Positions 9,123-17,177 of a stretch of 64,000 nt of DNA are shown one piece after another. A program made the position numbers and the translations under genes. The notes under the pieces are model-generated. The model saw only the letters and a list, made by a program, of their open reading frames with translations. It made no database searches and was not told where the DNA came from. Source of the stretch: Microbulbifer sp. ALW1 (lineage in GTDB: Bacteria > Pseudomonadota > Gammaproteobacteria > Pseudomonadales > Cellvibrionaceae); NCBI RefSeq assembly GCF_009903625.1, contig NZ_CP047569.1, positions 20,001-84,000 of the forward strand. Direction: 5' to 3'. How positions within the stretch are numbered: position 1 is the stretch's first letter; each line of letters begins with the position of its first letter.

Positions 9123-10406
9123 ATGAGCAAATCCGAATCCCTTTTTGCCGAAGCCCAGAAGGTCATCCCCGGTGGCGTCAATTCACCCGTGCGCGCTTTC
9201 CGCGCGGTGGGTGGAACCCCGATATTTATCGAGCGCGCCGCCGGCGCCTATCTGTATGACGCCGACGAAAAGCAATACATCGACTATGTGCAGTCCTGGG
9301 GCCCGATGGTGCTGGGTCACGCGCACCCGGATGTGATCGACGCCGTGGTGGAACAAGCCCAGTCCGGCCTCAGCTTCGGCGCGCCCACCGAGCTGGAAAC
9401 CGAGCTGGCAGAAGAGCTGTGCCGCCTGTGGCCGAACATGGACCTGGTGCGCTTCGTCAACTCGGGCACCGAAGCCACCATGAGCGCCATCCGCCTGGCC
9501 CGCGGTCACACCGGCCGCGACAAGATCGTCAAATTTGAAGGCTGCTACCACGGCCACTCCGACTCCCTGCTGGTAAAAGCAGGCTCCGGCGCCCTGACCA
9601 TGGGCGTGCCCTCTTCCCCCGGCGTGCCGGCGGCCCTGGCCGATCACACCATTACCCTGACCTACAACGATATCGAGGGTGTGAAAAAGTGCTTTGCGGA
9701 GATCGGCGACCAGATTGCCTGCATCATCGTTGAGCCAGTTGCGGGCAATATGAACTGCATCCCGCCGGTAGCGGGCTTCCTGGAAACCCTGCGGCAAGTG
9801 TGTGATCAGTCCGGTGCGGTACTGATCCTGGACGAGGTAATGACAGGCTTCCGCGTGAGCCTGACTGGCGCCCAAGGCTACTACGGTATCGACGCAGACA
9901 TCACCACACTCGGCAAAGTGATCGGTGGCGGCATGCCGGTGGGTGCCTTCGGCGGCAAGCGCGAGATCATGGAAAAGATCGCGCCATTGGGCCCGGTGTA
10001 CCAGGCAGGCACCTTGTCGGGCAACCCCATGGCGATGGTCGCCGGCCTCGAAACCCTGCAACTGATCCAGGAGCCCGGCCTGTACGAGCAACTCACCGCC
10101 AAGACTGACCGTCTGGTGGAAGGCATTCTGAGCGCGGCAAAAGAAGCAGGTATTCCGCTGACCGCCAACAAGGTGGGCAGCATGTTCGGCTTCTTCTTTA
10201 CCGATGCGGAACAGGTGACCAACTACCAGCAGGTAATGGCCTGCGATACCGAGCGTTTCAACCGTTTCTTCCACGGCATGCTGGATGAGGGGGTCTACCT
10301 GGCGCCGGCCTCCTACGAAGCCGGCTTTATGTCCGCCGCCCACAGCGACGAGGACATCGACAACACCATCGCCGCCGCGCGCCGGGTGTTTGCCAAACTC
10401 TCCTGA
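9123..10406 (+). CDS. hemL: glutamate-1-semialdehyde 2,1-aminomutase
   Basis: PLP enzyme that moves the amino group of glutamate-1-semialdehyde to give 5-aminolevulinate, the first dedicated haem precursor in the C5 pathway. It is 427 aa, full length. The Schiff-base lysine is in [17 protein letters not shown], and the PLP-phosphate region ([15 protein letters not shown]) and aspartate ([11 protein letters not shown]) are intact. No strong Shine-Dalgarno precedes the ATG. The stop codon lies inside the first of three short direct repeats (10395-10457). Confidence 0.97.
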   Translation: MSKSESLFAEAQKVIPGGVNSPVRAFRAVGGTPIFIERAAGAYLYDADEKQYIDYVQSWGPMVLGHAHPDVIDAVVEQAQSGLSFGAPTELETELAEELCRLWPNMDLVRFVNSGTEATMSAIRLARGHTGRDKIVKFEGCYHGHSDSLLVKAGSGALTMGVPSSPGVPAALADHTITLTYNDIEGVKKCFAEIGDQIACIIVEPVAGNMNCIPPVAGFLETLRQVCDQSGAVLILDEVMTGFRVSLTGAQGYYGIDADITTLGKVIGGGMPVGAFGGKREIMEKIAPLGPVYQAGTLSGNPMAMVAGLETLQLIQEPGLYEQLTAKTDRLVEGILSAAKEAGIPLTANKVGSMFGFFFTDAEQVTNYQQVMACDTERFNRFFHGMLDEGVYLAPASYEAGFMSAAHSDEDIDNTIAAARRVFAKLS

Positions 10407-10457
10407 CGAGCCCTTCTGACAAACTCTTCTGACAACCCCCAGGGCAAACTCTACTGA
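10395..10457 (+). repeat. three direct repeats AAACTCTNCTGA at the hemL 3' end
   Basis: Copies at 10395-10406, 10421-10432 and 10446-10457, spaced 26 and 25 bp. The first contains the hemL stop codon, and the other two look like duplicated gene ends. The third copy forms the loop and part of the stem of the hairpin at 10436-10470. Confidence 0.55.
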
Positions 10458-10470
10458 TTTGCCCTGGGGG
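10436..10470 (+). terminator. 13 bp perfect hairpin between hemL and benE
   Basis: CCCCCAGGGCAAA (10436-10448) pairs perfectly with TTTGCCCTGGGGG (10458-10470) across a 9 nt loop. The stem is strong enough for termination of hemL transcripts, but no U-tract follows on either strand. The right arm also contains the putative -35 (TTGCCC) of the benE promoter. Confidence 0.45.
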
Positions 10471-10518
10471 GACTCGCCCCATAAAATGTATACATTTTTC
10501 TCAAGGTATACATTTTAT
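10459..10518 (+). promoter_or_regulatory. benE promoter with overlapping palindromic operator
   Basis: A promoter can be read as TTGCCC (10459-10464), a 17 bp spacer and TAAAAT (10482-10487). A perfect 13 bp inverted repeat, ATAAAATGTATAC (10481-10493) and GTATACATTTTAT (10506-10518), covers the -10 and runs into the benE ATG. The inner GTATAC cores resemble sites used by GntR-family regulators. The GntR gene two positions downstream is the obvious candidate repressor, which would make the operon self-regulated. The assignment is inference. Confidence 0.6.
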
Positions 10519-11713
10519 GGAGCAGATCGCCCAGCGCTCACTGTTAGCCGATACCACCCTGTCAGCGATCAGCGCCGGCTTTGCCGCGGTGCTGGTGGGT
10601 TTTGCCAGTTCCGTGGCAATCGTGTTGCAGGCTGCAGCCGCCGCTGGCGCCAGTGAGACACAGATGGTCTCCTGGATCGGCGCCCTCGGCCTGGGCATGG
10701 GACTCACCTGCATCGGTTTTTCCTGGTACTACCGGGCGCCGGTGGTTACGGCCTGGTCCACGCCCGGTGCGGCACTGCTGATCACCAGTTTGCACGGTGT
10801 TTCACTGGCCGAAGCGGTGGGGGCCTTTATGTTCTGTGCACTGCTGACCCTGATACTGGGAGTTTCCGGCGCCTTCGAGCGCATCATGCAGCGGGTACCC
10901 CTGCCTATTGCCAGCGCCATGCTGGCCGGCATCCTGATGCAGTTCGGCTTATCGATTTTCACCTCATTGCAGGCAAAGCCACTGCTGGTGGGCGCCATGT
11001 TCGCCACTTACCTGATCGGGCGTCGCTGGCTGCCACGCTACGGTATCCTGCTGGTACTGGCGGTGGGGTTTGCAGCCAGCTGGCTGCTGGGAGAAGTGCA
11101 CACAGAACAACTGGCGTGGTCCCTCGGGCGACTGCAGTGGATCGCGCCGGAATTCAACGTCCAGGTACTACTGGGTGTGGGCCTGCCGCTGTTCATTGTC
11201 ACCATGACGTCACAGAACATACCCGGGGTCGCCACTCTGCGCGCCAGTGGTTATTCGCAGGTGCCCGTTTCCCCAGTGATCGGCGGCACCGGGCTGATGT
11301 CTCTGCTGCTGGCCCCCTGCGGTGGCTTTGCCTTTAATCTCGCGGCCATCTCCGCGGCTATCTGTACCGGTCCCGAGGCACACCCGGATCCGTCGCGCCG
11401 CTATGCCGCAGGTATTGCGGCAGGTGTTTTCTATCTGCTGGCGGGATTGTTTGGCGCCAGCGTGGTGGCACTGTTTGCCGCACTGCCCCAGGCAATGATC
11501 GCCGGTGTCGCCGGACTCGCACTGATCGGTGTCATCGGCTCCAGCCTCGCCGGCGCCACTGCCGACCCGCACCACCGCGAAGCCGCGCTGGTTACCCTAC
11601 TGATTACCGCATCCGGGGTCAGTTTCTTCGGTATCGGCTCTGCCTTCTGGGGTCTTTTCTGTGGCCTCAGTTGCCACCTGCTTCTGACCAAGAATATGTT
11701 GCGGAGAGGTTAA
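10517..11713 (+). CDS. BenE/YdcO-family transporter
   Basis: Inner-membrane transporter of 398 aa with about 11-12 hydrophobic segments. It resembles the benzoate:H+ symporter family (SWYYRAPVVTAWSTPGAALL; GYSQVPVSPVIGGTGL; LLAPCGGFAFNLAAISAAI). No aromatic-degradation genes are nearby, so the substrate is unknown. The ATG lies at the edge of a palindromic operator, with AAGG about 10 nt upstream. A GntR regulator follows after 8 bp and is surely co-transcribed. Confidence 0.88.
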   Translation: MEQIAQRSLLADTTLSAISAGFAAVLVGFASSVAIVLQAAAAAGASETQMVSWIGALGLGMGLTCIGFSWYYRAPVVTAWSTPGAALLITSLHGVSLAEAVGAFMFCALLTLILGVSGAFERIMQRVPLPIASAMLAGILMQFGLSIFTSLQAKPLLVGAMFATYLIGRRWLPRYGILLVLAVGFAASWLLGEVHTEQLAWSLGRLQWIAPEFNVQVLLGVGLPLFIVTMTSQNIPGVATLRASGYSQVPVSPVIGGTGLMSLLLAPCGGFAFNLAAISAAICTGPEAHPDPSRRYAAGIAAGVFYLLAGLFGASVVALFAALPQAMIAGVAGLALIGVIGSSLAGATADPHHREAALVTLLITASGVSFFGIGSAFWGLFCGLSCHLLLTKNMLRRG

Positions 11714-11721
11714 GAGGCTAA

Positions 11722-12342
11722 ATGGATCTTTACCAACAATTAAAAGCGGACCTGCAACAGGGTCGCTTCGCCCCCGGTGCTGTACTGAAGCAGACGCTAC
11801 TGGCCGAGCTCTATGGTGTGAGCAGGATTCCGGTAAGGGACGCGCTCGCCCGCCTCAAAAGTGAAGGCTGGCTCACCGGGCACGGGAAGCGCGGCCTGGC
11901 CGTACCGCAGTTCGACCCGCAGGAAGCGGAAGATCTGTACCTGATGCGCATGCGCCTGGAACCATTGCTCCAAGAGCTGGCCGCGCCGAATCTAAACCGC
12001 GAAACCCTGGGTCGGGCGCGGGATATTCTGGATGCTATGGAGGCGTCACCAGCACTCGGGGCGGCAGAGATTGGCGCACTTAACTGGCAGTTCCACACCT
12101 GCCTCTACCGCGCGGCCGAGCGCCCTACCCTGTTTGCCGCGGTGGAGCAGCTGCACCGCCAGTGCGAGCGGTATATTGGCTTCCAATCCCGCAGCCTCGA
12201 CTATCAGTCCACCAGTCAGGGGGAACACTATCAGCTGCTCGAATTTCTGGAGCGGGGCGAGAGCGCAGCGGCGGTAGCCCTGCTTGAACAGCATATTGCC
12301 CGCGCCGGGCGCGCCCTGGTTGAACACCTGTCGCGCAGCTGA
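11722..12342 (+). CDS. GntR-family regulator, FCD (FadR) subfamily
   Basis: Residues 5-65 form the winged helix (LKQTLLAELYGVSRIPVRDALARLKSEGWL). Residues about 75-200 form an all-helical FCD ligand domain with candidate metal or ligand histidines (NWQFH, GEHYQLLE, EQHIARAG). It sits 8 bp behind benE and probably represses the benE operon through the palindrome at 10481-10518. The effector is likely the carboxylate moved by the transporter. That link is inference from position. Confidence 0.9.
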   Translation: MDLYQQLKADLQQGRFAPGAVLKQTLLAELYGVSRIPVRDALARLKSEGWLTGHGKRGLAVPQFDPQEAEDLYLMRMRLEPLLQELAAPNLNRETLGRARDILDAMEASPALGAAEIGALNWQFHTCLYRAAERPTLFAAVEQLHRQCERYIGFQSRSLDYQSTSQGEHYQLLEFLERGESAAAVALLEQHIARAGRALVEHLSRS

Positions 12343-12499
12343 CGAGCCCCCGTTCCCGCAGGAACCAGGAACAAGCGGTGATCAACAGGTGCGCGCGTTT
12401 TGCTATGATTGCCGCCAGCCAGGGGCCGGCCAGGTGCCAGCCTGTACATCCGCTGCCCCGCCAACGACCGAACCTAGTTTCTATTTCCAGCCGGAGTGA

Positions 12500-13519
<1,020 letters not shown>

Positions 13520-13569
13520 CCCCGCCCTCAATTACCGTCACACCAGACGCAGCACCAAGCGGCGGGACC

Positions 13570-15327
13570 TCAACCGCCCGCTCCGTCAGGCGCTGCGGGT
13601 ACCAGCTGCAGTGTCCCCAGCCGGGCACTGCCGGCAGCGGCCCGCACCACCAGCGTTTGCGGACCCGCTGCAAGGCGCACGACGGCCGAGTGGCGCGAGG
13701 GCGATTGCTCTGCCAACGGCGCCGGGTCGCCATCGTTTAACCAAAACTCCAGCGCCAGCGGACTGCCGGTCTCATCCAGCAGAGCCTCCAATACATAGCT
13801 CCCCGCGTGCTGCACTTCCAGGGTGTAACGCAGCCACTCCCCCGAATCCAGCTCTACCAGATTGTTGCCGGATGCTCCGGCACCGATATCCACTCCATCG
13901 TTGCGATAGCGGCGCCCGCGGTTCCACGGCGTGCGCTCGCCGCCGGTACTGACGTGGTAATTGGCAGTGTCATGATCGAGGTAGGCGATGCCGGGGCGCC
14001 CAAGGTCGTAGTCCACCGCGGCGATGACACCCCCGGCCTCGCGGTCGACACTGTGGGGGCGATATGCCCGCGGGCTGCGATCTCCGGGCTGGCGCAACAT
14101 GGCATCAACCACATCCCGGTGCACTTCGGCGTGCTCATAGCGAATATCCACCTCGGCCAGCTGCATCAGCGCCGCATAAGCTGCTTCCGCGGTCGGCCGC
14201 GGACCTTCCCCTTTCCAGTAGTTCACCAGGTCCTGAAAGCCGGGATTGGGGTGTACTTCCAGAGGGTTATTGAAGCCGATTTTTTTCAGCGGCCAGAACG
14301 CCCAGCCAATCCCCTCGGACTCCACCAGCTCGATGGCGTCGGCAAACCAGGCATTGGAGTTCTCGCCGGACTCCCCGAGCCACAGGGGCACCCGGTATTG
14401 GTCCCGCAGCGCCAGCATACTGGCGATGCTCTCCCGGTTATTGTCATTCCAGTACTTGTGGAAACTCACCACCAGGTTGTCGTCCCAGGGCGGCATCACG
14501 CCGGCGTAGTTATTGCCCCAGCAGTTGCCCTCGATGATGAGCATGTGCTCCCGGTCCACCTCGCGGATCGCCGCAGTGATCTCCATCATCAGCGTGCGCA
14601 ACGGCTCGTTGCCCTTCTCTGCACAGCCGTGCGGGTCATCGGTGCCGGCAAAGCCCCAGTTCGGTTCGTTAATCAGATCGTAAGCCGCGATGGCCGGCTC
14701 ATTTTTATACCGTGCCGCCAGCTTGCGCCACAGGGCGACGGTTTTGGCGCGATTGGCGGGGCTGTCCCACAGGGAGGGGAGCTCCGGGTTGCGGTCGGAA
14801 ATGGCGAAGTCATTGCCCTGGCCGCCAGGTGCGGCGTGCAAATCGAGGATCAGATAGAGATTGTATTTTTTACACCAGGCGAGCAGCTGGTCGGTGAGCG
14901 CGAAACCGGTTTCCAACCAGGTGTTCTGCCCGGGTACTGGCTCCTGTTCTACCGGCAGCGTGAACAGGTTGAAATGCATCGGCAGGCGCACGGAGTTATA
15001 GCCCCACGCCGCCATCGCCCGAATATCCTCTTCCCGCACCTGATTGGCTCGCCAGGCACGATAGAAATTCTCCGTTTTTTCCTCACCGATCAAGGCCCGG
15101 ATATGTTCACGGATCACATGCTGCTGGCCAAGGTTGCCCAGTCCCAGCATGTAGCCTTCCTGCAGCATCCAGCCCCCGAGCCCCATCCCCCGCAGCAGTA
15201 GCGGCTCGCCGTCGGCATCGACGATGGCAGTGCCCTCGGCGCGCACATAGCCGTCTGCCTGCACGTTACTGGCGAACAAAACCGCCAAAGCGATTGCGAA
15301 TAAAGTGTGTATTGCCTGTTTCGGCAT
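13570..15327 (-). CDS. secreted GH5 glycosidase with C-terminal CBM6-like module
   Basis: A Sec signal peptide (residues 1-24, cleavage near QADG) leads into a GH5 TIM-barrel of about 390 residues. The acid/base is Glu221 in YDLINEPNW and the nucleophile is Glu319 in PLWLGESGEN. Residues about 435-575 form a beta-sandwich resembling CBM6 (GVDIGAGASGNNLVELDSGEWLRYTLEV). Likely an extracellular endo-beta-glycanase; the GH5 subfamily and substrate cannot be told from the sequence alone. It is lodged between hemB and regulatory genes with no other carbohydrate gene nearby, as an accessory insertion would be. Confidence 0.9.
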   Translation of the reverse strand: MPKQAIHTLFAIALAVLFASNVQADGYVRAEGTAIVDADGEPLLLRGMGLGGWMLQEGYMLGLGNLGQQHVIREHIRALIGEEKTENFYRAWRANQVREEDIRAMAAWGYNSVRLPMHFNLFTLPVEQEPVPGQNTWLETGFALTDQLLAWCKKYNLYLILDLHAAPGGQGNDFAISDRNPELPSLWDSPANRAKTVALWRKLAARYKNEPAIAAYDLINEPNWGFAGTDDPHGCAEKGNEPLRTLMMEITAAIREVDREHMLIIEGNCWGNNYAGVMPPWDDNLVVSFHKYWNDNNRESIASMLALRDQYRVPLWLGESGENSNAWFADAIELVESEGIGWAFWPLKKIGFNNPLEVHPNPGFQDLVNYWKGEGPRPTAEAAYAALMQLAEVDIRYEHAEVHRDVVDAMLRQPGDRSPRAYRPHSVDREAGGVIAAVDYDLGRPGIAYLDHDTANYHVSTGGERTPWNRGRRYRNDGVDIGAGASGNNLVELDSGEWLRYTLEVQHAGSYVLEALLDETGSPLALEFWLNDGDPAPLAEQSPSRHSAVVRLAAGPQTLVVRAAAGSARLGTLQLVPAAPDGAGG

Positions 15328-15442
15328 CTGGGCCCCCTTTGATCGACCTTATTGGTCAGGGCCCATTGACGCACACTCCCCCGGAGCACTTCGTCCCACT
15401 TGCGGGCAGGGCGCAAGCTGACACGGAACCACAAACCGGGAC

Positions 15443-15468
15443 CACAAAAAAACCGGCAAAAGCCGGTT
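15443..15468 (-). terminator. intrinsic terminator of the luxR-type gene
   Basis: On the minus strand, stem AACCGGC/GCCGGTT with loop TTTT is followed by a run of T (forward positions 15443-15450 are mostly A). It lies about 90 bp beyond the stop of the small LuxR regulator. Confidence 0.8.
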
Positions 15469-15556
15469 AAGTTTTACGCACTCGCGATATCCAGTTCCTA
15501 GCCAGGGCTGCTTGCCTGTCTTCTCCAGCACTCGCTTGCCTGTTTCAGCGCGTGCT

Positions 15557-15883
15557 TCACACGATATTGCGCGCGACACACTTGGCGATCAACTGACCCG
15601 AGTTGCGGCACCCGGCCTTGCGCAGAATATTTTTGCGATGATTCTTCACCGTGTGCGTGGAGATACTCAGTCGATCGGCGATATCCCCGCTGGTCGCCCC
15701 CACGGCAATCAGTGCCAGAACTTCTTTTTCCCGACGGCTGAACAGGGTTGCCGGACTGGAGTCCGCAGCCTCCCTGACCGAGGGCAGTTCCCCCGGTAAA
15801 TCCCTGCTCACCTCTGGTCCCTCAAGGGTACCACTGGTCTCATTGTCCCCCACCAGCAGCACCCGAAAACCTGCCCCCAACAT
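15557..15883 (-). CDS. small LuxR-type (GerE) HTH regulator
   Basis: About 108 aa. The C-terminal 60 residues are a complete GerE helix-turn-helix (LFSRREKEVLALIAVGATSGDIADRLSISTHTVKNHRKNILRKAG). The first 45 residues are short and show no receiver or autoinducer domain. The second ATG (MLGAGFRVL) is preferred, since GGGGGGAG lies just before it; the first ATG would add five residues. It follows the membrane winged-helix/receiver gene on the same strand with a 202 bp gap and has its own terminator. Targets are unknown. Confidence 0.85.
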   Translation of the reverse strand: MLGAGFRVLLVGDNETSGTLEGPEVSRDLPGELPSVREAADSSPATLFSRREKEVLALIAVGATSGDIADRLSISTHTVKNHRKNILRKAGCRNSGQLIAKCVARNIV

Positions 15884-16025
15884 CGTATCTCCCCCCATTA
15901 AATTCCCAATTACCCCCAGCCGCAGTGGCTTTCCCCAGAACGGGACGCTTTAGAGCCAACTGCTGGCGGGAATTTAGCTAGGAAGAGGGGTTGCGGTCTT
16001 TGAAAGCTTTTGAAACCTTGTGAAA

Positions 16026-16042
16026 CCCCCGATTTACGGGGG
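16026..16042 (-). terminator. weak hairpin between two regulator genes
   Basis: CCCCCG (16026-16031), loop ATTTA and CGGGGG (16037-16042) form a 6 bp GC stem about 45 bp after the stop of the winged-helix/receiver gene. The following bases are not U-rich on the minus strand, so termination would be partial at best. Confidence 0.3.
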
Positions 16043-16085
16043 CTGCAGGGAACCGGGCAGCTCCAGGAAGAGACTAAGGAAGAGG

Positions 16086-17096
16086 CTAGGGAAGAGAGCT
16101 TTGCCCCTCGGGTTCGGCGCCCGATTGACGCTCGAGCAGAGGCAAAACCAGCTGGTAAAGTTCCTCGGAGGTCACCGCCACGCCGTTACCGCCCCGCTGA
16201 CGCACCAGCTGTCGCTGGGATTCCGACGGCATGATGGTATACAGAAAGTACGGAGTTTGATTCTGCTTGCTGCGGATACGCTCCATCAATTTAAAGCCGG
16301 CCAACGGCTCATCCCCGCGCCCCATGTCGGAGATCACCGCGTCGTAGCGGTACATGGACAATAGCACCAGTGCGTCTTCCGTATTGGTCGCAATATAGAC
16401 CGCAACTCCCTGAGATTCGAAGTAGCTGCGCTCGGCAATATTGTTGTCCGGGTTGTCGTCCACCCACAGGAGGCGACCGCGCACGTTGGGCGCCTCACCG
16501 ATCACCAGCGGCACGCCTTCGCTGGGAATCCTGCGCGCGGTAATCAGGTACACCGTCAGGGCGGTGATTAGCAACAATACCCCCAATCCAGCCAGAGTCC
16601 GCCAGTAGGAGAGACGGGGCGGCGCTGCCGCGGCACTGTCGGGGGCAGGCGCAGGGGCGGGAGAATGCTCCGAGAACTCGGTAGCGGCCCCGCCCTCCAT
16701 TGCCGGGAGCGGTTCCGGGATCATGGCCACGTCGGGCCTGTCAGGTAGGGGTAATTCCTCCGCCGCGGACTCTGCCAACGGCTGCATCCGTTCGGCCAGT
16801 TCCGGCGACAGCCGATAACCGCGGCCATGCAGTGTCTGGATCAGCGGCCCCTGATAACCCTGCTCGCGAAACCACTTGCGTGTGTCAGACACCAGGCGGC
16901 CCAGGGACCAGTGCGATACCACCGTATTTGGCCACAGCTGGTCGAGGAGAAACTGGCGCTCGCAACAGTCGGGATAGGCCCCGATCAGAAGGGAAAGTAG
17001 GTGTAACTGGCGCGCATCTGCGTCCAACGCAGCACCGCCAGCAGTGAGGTGCCACTGCCCGGTATCGAGTATGAATTTATCAAAGCCGTACTGCAT
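16086..17096 (-). CDS. membrane-bound winged-helix protein with C-terminal receiver-like domain
   Basis: Residues 1-96 form an OmpR/CadC-type winged helix (WSLGRLVSDTRKWFREQG; LIQTLHGRGYRL). A proline/alanine-rich linker spans 105-160. One hydrophobic helix lies at about 168-186. Residues 207-322 resemble a response-regulator receiver: acidic pair Asp213-Asp214 (LLWVDDNPDNN), phospho-acceptor Asp257 (DAVISDMGRG) and switch Thr287 (YFLYT). The usual lysine is not found. In a CadC/ToxR topology the receiver would lie in the periplasm, where no phosphodonor is known. This makes an unusual layout. It is downstream of mrcB on the same strand (81 bp gap), suggesting an envelope-sensing role (inference). 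Confidence 0.75.
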   Translation of the reverse strand: MQYGFDKFILDTGQWHLTAGGAALDADARQLHLLSLLIGAYPDCCERQFLLDQLWPNTVVSHWSLGRLVSDTRKWFREQGYQGPLIQTLHGRGYRLSPELAERMQPLAESAAEELPLPDRPDVAMIPEPLPAMEGGAATEFSEHSPAPAPAPDSAAAAPPRLSYWRTLAGLGVLLLITALTVYLITARRIPSEGVPLVIGEAPNVRGRLLWVDDNPDNNIAERSYFESQGVAVYIATNTEDALVLLSMYRYDAVISDMGRGDEPLAGFKLMERIRSKQNQTPYFLYTIMPSESQRQLVRQRGGNGVAVTSEELYQLVLPLLERQSGAEPEGQSSLP

Positions 17097-17177
17097 GAGT
17101 CACAGGTTTGTGAAATAAGAATCACTTTCGCCGTGAATTATGACCGATTCAGTACCAATGACGCCATAGTCTGTTGT

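Noticed and set aside
13807-15201. 464-codon plus-strand frame opposite the GH5 gene, and a 647-codon frame opposite mrcB (17049-18992)
   Set aside because: Both are shadows of genes with clear domains and catalytic residues on the other strand; their translations show no recognisable domain.
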